DNA from: Bacillus pumilus
Lineage (GTDB): Bacteria; Bacillota; Bacilli; Bacillales; Bacillaceae
Length of the DNA stretch: 64,000 nucleotides
Reading direction: 5' to 3'
Assembly: GCF_002744245.1 (NCBI RefSeq)
Contig: NZ_NKHG01000079.1
Location: 1 to 64,000, forward strand
In this document: in pieces, positions 8,326 through 17,755 of the stretch
Layout of the letters: each line of letters begins with the position of its first letter
Numbering within the stretch: the stretch's first letter is position 1
The notes under the pieces: generated by a model
What the model was told of the DNA's origin: nothing
The model's input: only the letters and a program-made list of their open reading frames with translations
The model's database searches: none
Made by a program: the position numbers and the translations under genes

Positions 8326-8489
8326 ATCCGTCCACTCCTTCTACGTACCAAACCATTTTAACTAATCATATCAAGGAAAACGCCGACGGGCAAATGTGTT
8401 GTCTTTTCCCTTCCCTCTTTTTATTGATATCGTTTATGAGTTGTTATATTAGGGAAAAGTGATGATAAAGAGATGAAAGGGAGAACTGC

Positions 8490-9386
8490 GTGATGGCACA
8501 ATTTAAAAAAGCGATGCTTATTTATAATGGAAATGCTGGACAAAAAAACATGGAAAAAACATTAGGTCAAACAGTGCCTCTTCTTTCTCTACATATTGAT
8601 GAACTCATACTTAAACCAACGAAACAGCCAAAGGATGCCTACCATTTCTGCCATGCGATAGATGAGACAGTTGAATTGCTGATTATATTAGGCGGAGATG
8701 GAACCGTACATGAATGTATGAACGGTATCGGTGGTTTAGCGAAAAGACCAGCTGTAGCAATATTACCGGGCGGGACATGCAATGACTTTTCTAGAACGCT
8801 TGGCATTCCTCAACAAATGCAAAAAGCCGCTCAAATGATTGTAGACGGGGCGAAAAAAAAGGTCGACTTCATTAAAGCGGAAGATCGATACCTTTTAAAC
8901 TTCTGGGGGATCGGTCTCATTGCAGACACTTCCAATAATATTAATGACAAAGAAAAAGCCGTACTCGGAAAAATTAGCTACTTTACGAGCGCCATTCGGA
9001 CCCTTCAGCAAACAGATCCTTTTCACGTACGCATTGAAACCGAAGAGGAAAACTGGGAAGAGGAAGCCGTGATCGTCCTAGTGATGAATGGACAATTTAT
9101 TGGAACAAATAAAATTGATTTGCCAAATGCCGCAATTGATGATGGAAAAGCCGAAATTTTAATTTGCAGAAATACTAGTTTCTCTGCTTTAAAAGAGATA
9201 TTTTCAATGAATCGAGAAGAGCTAGAAGATTTCACAGGAGACCTGACTCTCATACAAGCATCCCGTATTCATATCCACACAAAAGAGGAAATGGAGGCAG
9301 ATACAGATGGTGAAGTCTACATGACAGCTCCCTCTTCTCTCGAGGTTTTAAAACAGCACTTGACCTTTATTGTCCCAGCAGAATAA
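8490..9386 (+). CDS. bmrU: Diacylglycerol kinase-like lipid kinase BmrU
   Basis: A 298-residue protein of the DagK/sphingosine kinase-like family. The nucleotide-binding motif LGGDGTVHECMNG and the following LPGGTCNDFSRTLGIP are intact, and a late EADTDGE motif fits the family. It probably phosphorylates a lipid at the membrane. The start is GTG 8490 or ATG 8493; AAGGGAG lies upstream of both. In B. subtilis bmrU heads an operon with the multidrug pump gene bmr and its activator bmrR; neither follows here, and a strong terminator comes directly after the stop codon. Confidence 0.85.
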   Translation: MMAQFKKAMLIYNGNAGQKNMEKTLGQTVPLLSLHIDELILKPTKQPKDAYHFCHAIDETVELLIILGGDGTVHECMNGIGGLAKRPAVAILPGGTCNDFSRTLGIPQQMQKAAQMIVDGAKKKVDFIKAEDRYLLNFWGIGLIADTSNNINDKEKAVLGKISYFTSAIRTLQQTDPFHVRIETEEENWEEEAVIVLVMNGQFIGTNKIDLPNAAIDDGKAEILICRNTSFSALKEIFSMNREELEDFTGDLTLIQASRIHIHTKEEMEADTDGEVYMTAPSSLEVLKQHLTFIVPAE

Positions 9387-9423
9387 AAAACGCCCGACAT
9401 CATTTAGATTCGGGCGTTTTTTT
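9385..9423. terminator. Bidirectional terminator between bmrU and the small membrane protein gene
   Basis: AAAAAACGCCCGA and TCGGGCGTTTTTT flank a 12-base loop. T runs exist on both strands, so it can serve both converging genes. Confidence 0.85.
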
Positions 9424-9693
9424 GATATAGCGTCTGTATAAATATTCAAGTGCATACCCAAGCAGTGTACCTAAAAGAAGTGAAATCCCTAAAAAACTAT
9501 TTGCTGCTCCTTTCAATCCACCTACTATCCACAAGCAGTATACCATTTGAATGATTGAAACGATAGATATGATCAGTAGTAATCTTTCAGGGTGATTGCG
9601 TGATTTAGAAATATATCGAAGAAAAGCGAACGCAATCGCTGTCATAAACATGAGACCGATGGTTAGAAAAGCAAAAAAATCTAGTCCAGACAT
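9400..9693 (-). CDS. Small membrane protein of unknown function (97 aa)
   Basis: Not recognised. Three hydrophobic segments are visible (about residues 6-27, 38-59 and 66-84), with a basic C-terminal tail YLYRRYIKKTPESK, so it is likely an inner membrane protein. ATG 9693 has AAAGGAG 8 bases upstream, good support that it is real. It sits between bmrU and the bkd operon, where B. subtilis carries bmr and bmrR. The stop codon lies in the loop of the shared terminator. Confidence 0.75.
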   Translation of the reverse strand: MSGLDFFAFLTIGLMFMTAIAFAFLRYISKSRNHPERLLLIISIVSIIQMVYCLWIVGGLKGAANSFLGISLLLGTLLGYALEYLYRRYIKKTPESK

Positions 9694-9724
9694 ATCATCG
9701 CTCCTTTCTCATTGATGAGGAAAT

Positions 9725-9748
9725 CCCCCTCTCATGATCGGGAGGGGG
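9725..9748 (-). terminator. Probable terminator of the bkd operon
   Basis: CCCCCTC and GAGGGGG pair around a 10-base loop just after bkdB. The T run on the minus strand is short (ATTT), so termination strength is uncertain. Confidence 0.55.
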
Positions 9749-9762
9749 GAACATCAAGTGGT

Positions 9763-11028
9763 TTAATAAACCGATGTCTGCTCGTCGATGCCTTCAAGAA
9801 TTTGTTTGATTCTTTGGAGGAATCTGCCGCATACAAGACCATCAAGTACTCTGTGATCTAATGAGAGACAAAGGTTCACCATGTCTCTTGCTGCAATCAT
9901 TCCACCTACAATCATTGGCCGCTTCACAATCGATTCTACTTGTAAAATGGCCGCTTGCGGATAATTAATGATCCCCATTGATTGAACTGAACCAAATGAT
10001 CCCGTGTTGTTTACGGTGAAGGTGCCGCCTTCCATGTCACTTTGCTTTAGCGTTCCTTGTCTCACCTTGGAAGCAAGTTCATGAATTTCTTTGGCAATGC
10101 CCTTAATGGTCTTTTCATCAGCATCCTTAATGACTGGAACAAAAAGAGCGTCATCTGTTGCGACAGCAATCGAGACATTGATCGCTTTCTTTTGGACAAT
10201 TTTATCTCCAGCCCACATGCTGTTCATTTCAGGGAATTCTTTTAATGCTTGAGCCACTGCTTTGACAAAGAATGCAAAGAACGTCAAATTAAAGCCTTCT
10301 TTTGCTTTAAATTGATCTTTCAGCTGATTTCTTCTCGTCACAAGGTTTGTCACATCGACTTCCATCATCGTCCATGCATGCGGAATTTCATGCTTACTTC
10401 TAAGCATATTTGCTGCAATCGCCTGTCTAATCGGCGTAACTGGCAGCTCGACATCTCCAGGCAGCGAAGAGATGGATGGAGCAGCTTTTGCTTTTGATGA
10501 CTGCGCTGGCTCCGTTTGAACCGGACCTTCACTGACAGGTGCGGCCTTCTCTTTGATGCCTCCATTTTCGATGAGCTGAAGCAAGTCTTTTCTTGTGATT
10601 CGACCGCCTGCTCCCGTTCCTTGGACAGCCGCTAAATCAATTTCATGCTCATCTGCTAAACGAAGGACTGCTGGAGAATATCGTTTCTTTTGACTTTGAT
10701 CCGCATTTGTTTGATCAAGAGCGGGTGCTTCGTTTTGCTCTTGCTCTGGTGCCGATTCTTCTCCTTTTGCACTCTGTTGCGCGCTACCTTCTACTTCAAT
10801 TTCACAAAACACTTCTCCTACTTGAAGTGTATCGCCTTCCTCAGCCGATAACTTTGTGATCGTCCCAGCAAAAGATGATGGAACCTCTGCGTTCACTTTA
10901 TCCGTCATCACTTCCGCAATGGGATCGTATTTGTTTACATGATCGCCAGGTGAAACGAGCCACTTGCTAATCGTTCCTTCTGTTACACTTTCACCTAGCT
11001 GAGGCATTTTCATTTGTTCAATTGCCAC
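9763..11028 (-). CDS. bkdB: Branched-chain alpha-keto acid dehydrogenase E2 (dihydrolipoyl transacylase) BkdB
   Basis: A 421-residue E2 core of the branched-chain keto acid dehydrogenase. An N-terminal lipoyl domain (residues 1-78) has the lipoylated Lys in EVMTDKVNAEV. A Glu/Gln/Ala-rich linker is followed by a peripheral subunit-binding domain (RYSPAVLRLADEHEID...GTGAGGRITRKDLL), a second linker, and the catalytic acyltransferase domain ending in HRVLDG with the active-site His. It makes isobutyryl-, isovaleryl- and 2-methylbutyryl-CoA from valine, leucine and isoleucine keto acids, which prime branched-chain fatty acid synthesis. Last gene of the bkd operon. Confidence 0.95.
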   Translation of the reverse strand: MAIEQMKMPQLGESVTEGTISKWLVSPGDHVNKYDPIAEVMTDKVNAEVPSSFAGTITKLSAEEGDTLQVGEVFCEIEVEGSAQQSAKGEESAPEQEQNEAPALDQTNADQSQKKRYSPAVLRLADEHEIDLAAVQGTGAGGRITRKDLLQLIENGGIKEKAAPVSEGPVQTEPAQSSKAKAAPSISSLPGDVELPVTPIRQAIAANMLRSKHEIPHAWTMMEVDVTNLVTRRNQLKDQFKAKEGFNLTFFAFFVKAVAQALKEFPEMNSMWAGDKIVQKKAINVSIAVATDDALFVPVIKDADEKTIKGIAKEIHELASKVRQGTLKQSDMEGGTFTVNNTGSFGSVQSMGIINYPQAAILQVESIVKRPMIVGGMIAARDMVNLCLSLDHRVLDGLVCGRFLQRIKQILEGIDEQTSVY

Positions 11029-11046
11029 TTGAAACCCTCCTCTTTC

Positions 11047-12030
11047 TTAAAACGCTGCTAGCTCTCTCATTTCAGCTTCTACCTTATCCGGGTTGACCAT
11101 GAAGAATTTCTCCATTGCCGGTGCATAAGGCATTGCCGGAATGTCAGGCCCTGCTAGACGTTTAATTGGCGCATCTAAATCAAATAAGCAATGCTCCGAA
11201 ATGATTGCCGCAACCTCACTCATAATACTTCCCTCTTTTGTATCTTCCGTTAAAAGGAGAACTTTCCCTGTTTTTGATGCCGCTTCAATAATCGCTTCCT
11301 GATCTAGCGGGTAAACTGTTCGCAAATCGAGAATATGAGCGGATATTCCGTCCTTTGCAAGGCGTTCTGCTGCTTGCAGAGCAAAATGAACACATAGGCC
11401 ATATGTAATGACCGTGATATCATCGCCTTCACGTTTCACATCTGCTTTTCCAATAGGGAGTGTATAATCCTCTTCAGGCACTTCTCCTTTAATGAGACGG
11501 TATGCACGTTTGTGTTCAAAGAACAATACAGGATCTGGATCACGCACTGCGGCCTTTAATAGACCTTTTACATCATATGGTGTAGAAGGCATCACAATCT
11601 TTAAGCCCGGCTGATTGGAAAAAATTGCTTCGACCGATTGTGAATGATAAAGTGCCCCATGAACACCGCCGCCATAAGGTGCGCGGATGACCATTGGACA
11701 GCTCCAATCATTATTCGAGCGGTATCTAATTTTTGCAGCCTCTGAAATAATTTGGTTCACAGCAGGCATAATGAAATCCGCAAATTGCATCTCTGCAATC
11801 GGGCGCATTCCATACATCGCTGCCCCGATGCCCACACCAGCAATTGCTGATTCTGCAAGTGGCGTATCCATCACGCGTGCTTCTCCAAATTGCTCATAAA
11901 GACCCGCTGTCGCTTTAAATACGCCGCCTTTTTTCCCGACATCCTCTCCGAGCACAAACACTTTCGGATCTCGCTCCATTTCTTCTTTCATCGCCAGTGT
12001 AATAGCGTCTATATATGACATAACAGGCAT
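11047..12030 (-). CDS. bkdAB: Branched-chain alpha-keto acid dehydrogenase E1 beta subunit BkdAB
   Basis: A 327-residue transketolase-like E1 beta subunit. Visible family features are VLGEDVGKKGGVFKATAGL near residue 26, DTPLAESAIAGVGIGAA, and the C-terminal transketolase domain with AEMQFADF and RRLAGPD-like segments. It pairs with BkdAA to form the thiamine-diphosphate E1 heterotetramer. It follows bkdAA after 12 bases and precedes bkdB by 18 bases. Confidence 0.95.
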   Translation of the reverse strand: MPVMSYIDAITLAMKEEMERDPKVFVLGEDVGKKGGVFKATAGLYEQFGEARVMDTPLAESAIAGVGIGAAMYGMRPIAEMQFADFIMPAVNQIISEAAKIRYRSNNDWSCPMVIRAPYGGGVHGALYHSQSVEAIFSNQPGLKIVMPSTPYDVKGLLKAAVRDPDPVLFFEHKRAYRLIKGEVPEEDYTLPIGKADVKREGDDITVITYGLCVHFALQAAERLAKDGISAHILDLRTVYPLDQEAIIEAASKTGKVLLLTEDTKEGSIMSEVAAIISEHCLFDLDAPIKRLAGPDIPAMPYAPAMEKFFMVNPDKVEAEMRELAAF

Positions 12031-12042
12031 TTTTCTTCCCCC

Positions 12043-13038
12043 TTACTCCGCATACACGTAACGAAGTGCGCTTTCTGCTTCGGCATAAGCTGCGTTTTCC
12101 GCTTCATCAGTAGCTTCGTTTACGATTTGCATGATTTCTTTTGTCATCTCTTCTTTCATTTCAGAAGTCATGACATTTCCTTCGATTAAATACGTTTCAT
12201 ATTGAATGAGCGGGTCATTCTTTCTCGCTTCGAGCACCTCTTCCTTTTCTCGATAGCTAGAATCATCGTCATCACTTGAATGCGCAGTTAAACGGTAAGA
12301 AATAGTTTCGATCAATGTTGGGCCTTCGCCTCTTGCCGCCCGTTCTCTCGCTTCTTTAACAGCAGCATACACTTCAAGCGGATCATTTCCATCTACGGTG
12401 ACGCCAGGCATTCCGTAACCAATTGCACGATCTGAAATGCGCTCACATGCCACTTGTTTGTCATACGGAACAGAAATTGCGTACTTGTTGTTTTCACACA
12501 TGAAAATAACAGGCAGTTTATGCACAGCAGCAAAGTTGGCTCCTTCGTGGAAATCGCCTTGGTTTGAAGAGCCTTCACCGAACGTGACAAAGCTGGCAAA
12601 GTTTTTTTGCTCTAGACGTCCAGCAAGTGCGATCCCAACCGCATGAGGAACCTGTGTTGTGACAGGCGATGATCCGGTCACAATTCGGTTTGATTTTTGC
12701 CCAAAATGACCTGGCATCTGTCTTCCCCCTGAGTTCGGGTCGTCTTTTTTCGCAAAACCAGACATCATTAAATCTTTCGCTGTCATCCCAAACGCCAGAA
12801 CAACCCCCATATCACGATAATAAGGTAAGACATAATCCTCTTCTCTATTGAGTGCAAAGGCAGCACCAACTTGCTGCGCTTCCTGCCCTTGACAAGAAAT
12901 CACGAATGGAATTTTCCCAGAACGGTTTAAAAGCCACATCCGTTCATCGATTTTTCTTGCAAGCAGCATTGTCTTGTATATATCAATTGCTTGTTCATCT
13001 GATAATCCTAATTCCTGATGACGCATGTTACTCATCAT
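12043..13038 (-). CDS. bkdAA: Branched-chain alpha-keto acid dehydrogenase E1 alpha subunit BkdAA
   Basis: A 331-residue E1 alpha subunit. The thiamine diphosphate motif appears as GEGSSNQGDFHEGANFAAV...NNKYAIS, and the phosphorylation-loop type sequence YRLTAHSSDDDDSSYR is present. It decarboxylates the branched-chain keto acids and passes the acyl group to the E2 lipoyl arm. The start ATG has GGAGG 6 bases upstream; a second in-frame ATG follows immediately. It lies 15 bases after lpdV. Confidence 0.95.
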   Translation of the reverse strand: MMSNMRHQELGLSDEQAIDIYKTMLLARKIDERMWLLNRSGKIPFVISCQGQEAQQVGAAFALNREEDYVLPYYRDMGVVLAFGMTAKDLMMSGFAKKDDPNSGGRQMPGHFGQKSNRIVTGSSPVTTQVPHAVGIALAGRLEQKNFASFVTFGEGSSNQGDFHEGANFAAVHKLPVIFMCENNKYAISVPYDKQVACERISDRAIGYGMPGVTVDGNDPLEVYAAVKEARERAARGEGPTLIETISYRLTAHSSDDDDSSYREKEEVLEARKNDPLIQYETYLIEGNVMTSEMKEEMTKEIMQIVNEATDEAENAAYAEAESALRYVYAE

Positions 13039-13053
13039 GTTTTCCCTCCTTGA

Positions 13054-14478
13054 TTAAAAATGGATCGCCTTTCCGTCAACCGCAAGTGCGGCCTCGCCAA
13101 TCGCCTCTGACAAGGTTGGATGCGGGTGAATCGTTTGCCCCACTTCCCACGGAGTTGCATCAAGTACTTTGGCTAATCCAGCTTCAGATATCATATCTGT
13201 TACATGAGGACCAATCATATGAATCCCTAAAATATCATCTGTCTTTTGATCGGCAATGATTTTGACAAATCCATCAGACTCCCCAAACACAAGCGCTTTT
13301 CCAATAGCCATGAACGGGAACTTCCCAATCTTAACTTCATAGCCTTGCTCGTTTGCCGCCTTTTCAGTGAGTCCAACACTAGCGGTTTCTGGGTGAGAGT
13401 AAACACATTTAGACACGAGTGTCTCATCGAGCGGCTTCGGTTCTTTTCCGGCGATATGTTCCACAGCAATCATGCCTTCGTGTGAAGCCACATGGGCTAG
13501 CTGAAGCCCGCCAATCACATCTCCTATCGCGTAAATATGCGATTCTTTCGTTTGATAATGTTCATTCACGACAATTCCTTGCTTTTCTGTTTGAATCTCT
13601 GTGTTTTCAAGCCCTATGCCTTCCACATTTGGTACACGGCCAACCGAGAGAAGTAGTTTTTCCGCTTCAAACGACTGAATGTCTCCATCCTTTTCAGCTT
13701 GAATCGTAACGAGATTCTCATGCTTTTCTACAGTATCTGGCAGTACTTTCGCATGTGTGACAAAGGTGATGCCTTTTTTTGATAAAAGCTTTTCCATTTC
13801 TTTAGAAATGTCTTGATCTTCTGTTGGTAATATGCGATCCGCAAACTCGATGACAGTGACTTTCACGCCAAAGTCATTCAGCATGGATGCCCACTCAATC
13901 CCAATCACACCGCCGCCGACAATCAGTATCGACTGAGGGAGTTCTTGCAGTTCAAGTGCATCATCTGATGTGAGGATGTGCGTTCCATCTGCTTCAAGTC
14001 CAGGCAGCACGCGCGGTCTTGATCCTGTGGCAATGATGACCTGCTTTGGAATCAGCATTTCATTTTCATCCCCATTCGCCATTTCTACCGAGATGGTTCC
14101 TGGCATTGGCGAAAAGATAGAAGGCCCCAGTATACGACCAATTCCTTCGTATACATCAATTTTCCCTTGTTTCATGAGATGTTTGACGCCGCCAGCTAGT
14201 TTTTCTACAATATCTGTTTTTCTTTTTTGCACATTGGCAAATTGTAAGGTAATGTCACTTGCCTCAACGCCAAAATCAGCAGCACGTTTCACCGTTTGAT
14301 ATACTTCTGCACTTCTGAGCAACGCTTTAGACGGAATACAGCCTTTATGAAGACATGTTCCTCCAAGCTTTGATTTTTCTACGACTGCTGTTTTCAATCC
14401 AAGCTGTGAGGCACGGATGGCCGCTACATAGCCGCCTGTGCCTCCACCAAGAATGACGAGGTCATATTCAGTTGCCAT
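13054..14478 (-). CDS. lpdV: Dihydrolipoamide dehydrogenase E3 of the branched-chain complex LpdV
   Basis: A 474-residue flavoprotein disulfide reductase. FAD motif GGGTGGYVAAIRA is near the start, the redox-active pair is in GGTCLHKGCIPSK, the NAD motif is GGGVIGIEWASML, and the C-terminal dimer domain ends HPHPTLSEAIGEAAL with the catalytic His-Glu. It reoxidises the lipoyl group of BkdB. It lies 6 bases after buk, which fits cotranscription from the SigL promoter before ptb. Confidence 0.95.
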   Translation of the reverse strand: MATEYDLVILGGGTGGYVAAIRASQLGLKTAVVEKSKLGGTCLHKGCIPSKALLRSAEVYQTVKRAADFGVEASDITLQFANVQKRKTDIVEKLAGGVKHLMKQGKIDVYEGIGRILGPSIFSPMPGTISVEMANGDENEMLIPKQVIIATGSRPRVLPGLEADGTHILTSDDALELQELPQSILIVGGGVIGIEWASMLNDFGVKVTVIEFADRILPTEDQDISKEMEKLLSKKGITFVTHAKVLPDTVEKHENLVTIQAEKDGDIQSFEAEKLLLSVGRVPNVEGIGLENTEIQTEKQGIVVNEHYQTKESHIYAIGDVIGGLQLAHVASHEGMIAVEHIAGKEPKPLDETLVSKCVYSHPETASVGLTEKAANEQGYEVKIGKFPFMAIGKALVFGESDGFVKIIADQKTDDILGIHMIGPHVTDMISEAGLAKVLDATPWEVGQTIHPHPTLSEAIGEAALAVDGKAIHF

Positions 14479-14484
14479 GACTTG

Positions 14485-15585
14485 TCACTCCTTTCTTCTT
14501 TTGTCATTTGGGTATTCTTTCGGTGATTCCTCTTCTTTTAAAATACGAAGCGCCCCTTCTGCTAAGGATTGCAATTCATTTTCACCAGGATACACGACAA
14601 CATCTGAAATCCAGTCAATGTACCCTCTAATACTTGAAGTAATTTGTTTGCTGTACGCAAGGCCGCCTGTTAACACAATGACATCAACAGCTCCTTTTAA
14701 GACAGCACTAGCCGCACCGATTTCCTTTGCGATTTGATAGCACATCGCTTCATAAATAAGCGCCGCACGGTCATCTCCTGCTTCAATCATACGCTCTACT
14801 TTGACAGCGTCTGTCGTGCCTAGATAGCCCGCAAGACCACCTTCCCCAATAATGCGCTTGAGCATTTCCGCTTGTGTGTATTCACCAGAAAAGCAAAGGT
14901 TGACGAGGTCGCCTGTTGGAAGTGTACCCGCCCGCTCTGGGCTAAAAGGACCTTCGCCATGCAGTCCGTTATTGACATCAATGACCTTTCCTTTTTCATG
15001 TACACCAATTGTGATGCCGCCGCCCATATGCGTAATGATCATGTTCAAATCTTCGTAGCGCTTCCCAAAAGAAGCGGCTGTTCTTCTTGCGACCGCTTTT
15101 TGATTTAATGCATGAAAAATGCTTTTTCGTTCAATGGTTGGCAGCCCTGAAATGCGAGCAATTGGCTTTAGCTCATCTATCACAACTGGGTCCACAATAA
15201 AAGCTGGGATATTTAGGCCGAGCGCAATTTCTCGCGCAATGATACCGCCTAGGTTCGATGCATGCTGACCAGCATATCCTTCTTTTAGGTCCTTGACCAT
15301 TTGCTCATTTACTTCATATGTGCCTCCTTCAATCGGACGAAGAAGACCACCCCGGGCACAAACTGCATCAAACTTTGAGATGTTCATCCCCTGTTCATGA
15401 AGCGTTTTAAGAATTGTTTCTTGACGAAATGAAAATTGATCAATGATATGAGGAAACTGCTTTATTTCCTCATCTGTATGTCTGAGTGTCGTTTCAAAGA
15501 TGGATCGTTCGTTATGAAACACACCGATTTTTGTTGAAGTAGAGCCAGGATTAATCGTGAGAATACGCCATTCTTTTGTTAGCAA
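14485..15585 (-). CDS. buk: Butyrate kinase Buk
   Basis: About 366 residues, ASKHA acetate/butyrate kinase family. The N-terminal phosphate-binding motif [16 protein letters not shown], the middle [19 protein letters not shown] and the C-terminal VLTGGLAYS are intact. With Ptb it converts branched-chain acyl-CoA to acyl phosphate and then to free acid with ATP gain, or runs in reverse. I choose TTG 15585: GGAGG lies 8 bases upstream of it, while the upstream ATG (15600) sits on the ribosome site itself. Confidence 0.93.
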   Translation of the reverse strand: MLTKEWRILTINPGSTSTKIGVFHNERSIFETTLRHTDEEIKQFPHIIDQFSFRQETILKTLHEQGMNISKFDAVCARGGLLRPIEGGTYEVNEQMVKDLKEGYAGQHASNLGGIIAREIALGLNIPAFIVDPVVIDELKPIARISGLPTIERKSIFHALNQKAVARRTAASFGKRYEDLNMIITHMGGGITIGVHEKGKVIDVNNGLHGEGPFSPERAGTLPTGDLVNLCFSGEYTQAEMLKRIIGEGGLAGYLGTTDAVKVERMIEAGDDRAALIYEAMCYQIAKEIGAASAVLKGAVDVIVLTGGLAYSKQITSSIRGYIDWISDVVVYPGENELQSLAEGALRILKEEESPKEYPNDKRRKE

Positions 15586-15618
15586 AAACAAAACCTCCAT
15601 TTCAACTCATTCTTCAAA

Positions 15619-16713
15619 TTAGCGACGACTTAAAATATGTTGACCATTTTGCAAGAATTGACTTCTAGATTTGCGCATTCTTTCAATTCGCTCTTCAGCC
15701 AATCGGTCTGCCGCTTTATAGGTTGGAATGGCATCTCGGTTTGAGATTTCGATGACACGCTCAATATTTTGGTAAATACCTTCGACTTTTTTCATTGCAC
15801 GATCAGCATTATAGCCATACAGCTCATCAGCAACGTTAATCACACCACCAGCATTGATCACATAATCAGGCGCATACACAATGCCCATTTCATGAATAAG
15901 ATCCCCGTGATGGGTTTCTCTTAGCTGGTTATTTGCTGCACCTGCAATGACTTTTGCTTTTAATTTCGGAATCGTCAGATCGTTAATGGTTGCACCAAGA
16001 GCACATGGTGCATAAATATCACATTCTTGCTCATAAATATCATCAGGGTCTACAGCTTTTGCACCGAAGGATTCTACAGCTCGCTGAACAGAATCTTTGT
16101 TAATGTCTGTGACAATCAGCTGTGCTCCTTCTTCGTGCAGATGTTTACAAAGATTGTAGGCCACATTTCCAACACCTTGTACGGCAATCGTTTTTCCTTC
16201 TAATGAATCCGTCCCAAATGCTGCTTTTGCAGCTGCTTTCATCCCTTTATATACACCATAGGCTGTGACGGGAGATGGGTTCCCAGATGATCCAAATGCA
16301 GGAGAGATCCCTGTGACGAAGTCTGTTTCTTCATGGATGAGATCCATATCTTCTACAGTTGTTCCCACATCTTCAGCTGTGATATAGCGGCCATTCAGCC
16401 CTTGAATGTAACGTCCAAATGCACGGAACATTTCTTCATTTTTATCTTTTCTTGGATCGCCGATGATCACCGTTTTCCCGCCGCCAAGGTTAAGCCCTGC
16501 TGCCGCATTTTTATAGGTCATTCCTCTTGCCAGACGCAAAGCATCTTCAATGGCTGCTTCTTCATTTTCATACGTCCACATTCTTGTTCCGCCCAGTGCT
16601 GGTCCAAGTGTCGTATCATGAATGGCAATAATAGCTTTTAAGCCAGACTGCTCATCCTGACAAAATACAAGCTGTTCATAATCGTATCGTTCCATATATT
16701 TAAAAAGTTCCAT
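15619..16713 (-). CDS. bcd: Leucine dehydrogenase Bcd
   Basis: A 364-residue NAD-dependent amino acid dehydrogenase (Glu/Leu/Phe/Val family). The substrate-binding [15 protein letters not shown] holds the catalytic Lys, TAEDVGT follows, and the Rossmann motif is [11 protein letters not shown]. It deaminates leucine, valine and isoleucine to the keto acids used by the Bkd complex. It is the second gene of the operon, after ptb. Confidence 0.95.
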   Translation of the reverse strand: MELFKYMERYDYEQLVFCQDEQSGLKAIIAIHDTTLGPALGGTRMWTYENEEAAIEDALRLARGMTYKNAAAGLNLGGGKTVIIGDPRKDKNEEMFRAFGRYIQGLNGRYITAEDVGTTVEDMDLIHEETDFVTGISPAFGSSGNPSPVTAYGVYKGMKAAAKAAFGTDSLEGKTIAVQGVGNVAYNLCKHLHEEGAQLIVTDINKDSVQRAVESFGAKAVDPDDIYEQECDIYAPCALGATINDLTIPKLKAKVIAGAANNQLRETHHGDLIHEMGIVYAPDYVINAGGVINVADELYGYNADRAMKKVEGIYQNIERVIEISNRDAIPTYKAADRLAEERIERMRKSRSQFLQNGQHILSRR

Positions 16714-16738
16714 TGTGTATTCCTCCTATTGCTTCCGC

Positions 16739-17632
16739 TTAATTTGATGTACAGATGGCAAGCGCAATTGAATAGAGCTTACTTTCGGCTGAATCAGACC
16801 GGCTTGTTAAAGCAATCGGCGCCTTCGCTCCTGCCACCACAGCCCCCACCTTTGCATGTGCAAAGTAAATAAGAGATTTATAAAGAATATTGCCTGCTTC
16901 AATTGTTGGCACAAGCAAAATATCTGCATGGCCAGCTACATCACTCGTAATATTTTTATGAGAGGCAGCCGTTTGAGAAATGGCATTATCTAAAGCAAGT
17001 GGTCCATCAATGAGACAGCCTGTAATTTGACCTCTTCGGTTCATTTGCGCAAGACTTGCAGCGGTCAGCGTGGAATCCATCGCTGGGTTCACTACCTCTA
17101 CCGCAGATAAAACCGCTACCTTTGGCATGTCGTTTCCAACAGCATGCGCTACTTGAACAGAATTGCTCGTAATTTCCTTCAGCATATTTAAATCCGGCGC
17201 AATGTTCATGGCAGAATCCGTTACATAGATAAAACGATCGAAGCCCGGCACTTCAAACGCTGCGACATGTGATAGGACACTCGCTGTTCGAAGTCCATAC
17301 TCTTTATTCAGTACAGCTTTTAACAGCACCGCTGTTGGAACATGACCCTTCATCAAAATATCCGCATGGTTTTCACTCACTGCCTGCACGGCAATTTTGG
17401 CAGATTCTTCGGGTGAATCAGAATGAATAATGTCTATCCAGTCTTCATTGATCTCATGCTGTTTGACTAGCTCCTTTAGGTTGCGCTTATTCCCAACTAA
17501 CAGGAAGCGAGCGACCTTTCGTTCAATTGCCATATTGATGGCCTGAAGCACTTCTTCGTCTTCTGCATGAGCCACAGCTGCTGTTTTATTCTGCAGCTGC
17601 GAGGCTTTGATAATCAGATCGTCAAGCTTCAT
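16739..17632 (-). CDS. ptb: Phosphate butyryltransferase Ptb
   Basis: A 297-residue phosphotransacylase (PTA/PTB family) that swaps CoA for phosphate on butyryl- or branched acyl-CoA. Family features include MKGHVPTAVLLKAVLNKEYGLR-type sequence near residue 115, VTDSAMNIAPDL, and the glycine-rich C-terminal AHAKVGAVVAGAKAP. First gene of the bkd operon; AAAGGTGGG lies before the ATG and a sigma-54 promoter lies about 40 bases upstream. Confidence 0.94.
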   Translation of the reverse strand: MKLDDLIIKASQLQNKTAAVAHAEDEEVLQAINMAIERKVARFLLVGNKRNLKELVKQHEINEDWIDIIHSDSPEESAKIAVQAVSENHADILMKGHVPTAVLLKAVLNKEYGLRTASVLSHVAAFEVPGFDRFIYVTDSAMNIAPDLNMLKEITSNSVQVAHAVGNDMPKVAVLSAVEVVNPAMDSTLTAASLAQMNRRGQITGCLIDGPLALDNAISQTAASHKNITSDVAGHADILLVPTIEAGNILYKSLIYFAHAKVGAVVAGAKAPIALTSRSDSAESKLYSIALAICTSN

Positions 17633-17670
17633 ACTTGCCCACCTTTCCTTGTGCTCGGTTCATTTTCTAT

Positions 17671-17687
17671 ATGCAAGTTCCATGCCA
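17671..17687 (-). promoter_or_regulatory. Sigma-54 (SigL) -24/-12 promoter of the bkd operon
   Basis: The minus strand reads TGGCATGGAACTTGCAT, which fits the TGGCAC-N5-TTGCA consensus with the invariant GG and GC ten bases apart. It lies about 39 bases before the ptb start. The sigma-54 activator BkdR is encoded directly upstream. Confidence 0.85.
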
Positions 17688-17728
17688 GCTTGAAACGTAT
17701 GTGAAATGAACCATTCTGAATGAATCCA

Positions 17729-17742
17729 TGCAAGTTTTTGCA
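17729..17742. promoter_or_regulatory. Inverted repeat TGCAA-N4-TTGCA upstream of the bkd promoter, candidate BkdR site
   Basis: TGCAAGTTTTTGCA is a 5-4-5 palindrome about 42 bases upstream of the -24 element, between bkdR and ptb. The same 5-4-5 pattern occurs at the bkdR promoter (19874-19887). The BkdR assignment is inference. Confidence 0.5.
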
Positions 17743-17755
17743 GATAACGCGCATT

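Noticed and set aside
12852-13259. Plus-strand open frame of 135 codons opposite lpdV/bkdAA
   Set aside because: It lies fully antisense to two well-conserved enzymes and has no family features or ribosome site.
17690-17710. Possible CcpA cre site near TTGAAACGTATGTG upstream of ptb
   Set aside because: One base short of the cre spacing, so it does not fit the consensus.
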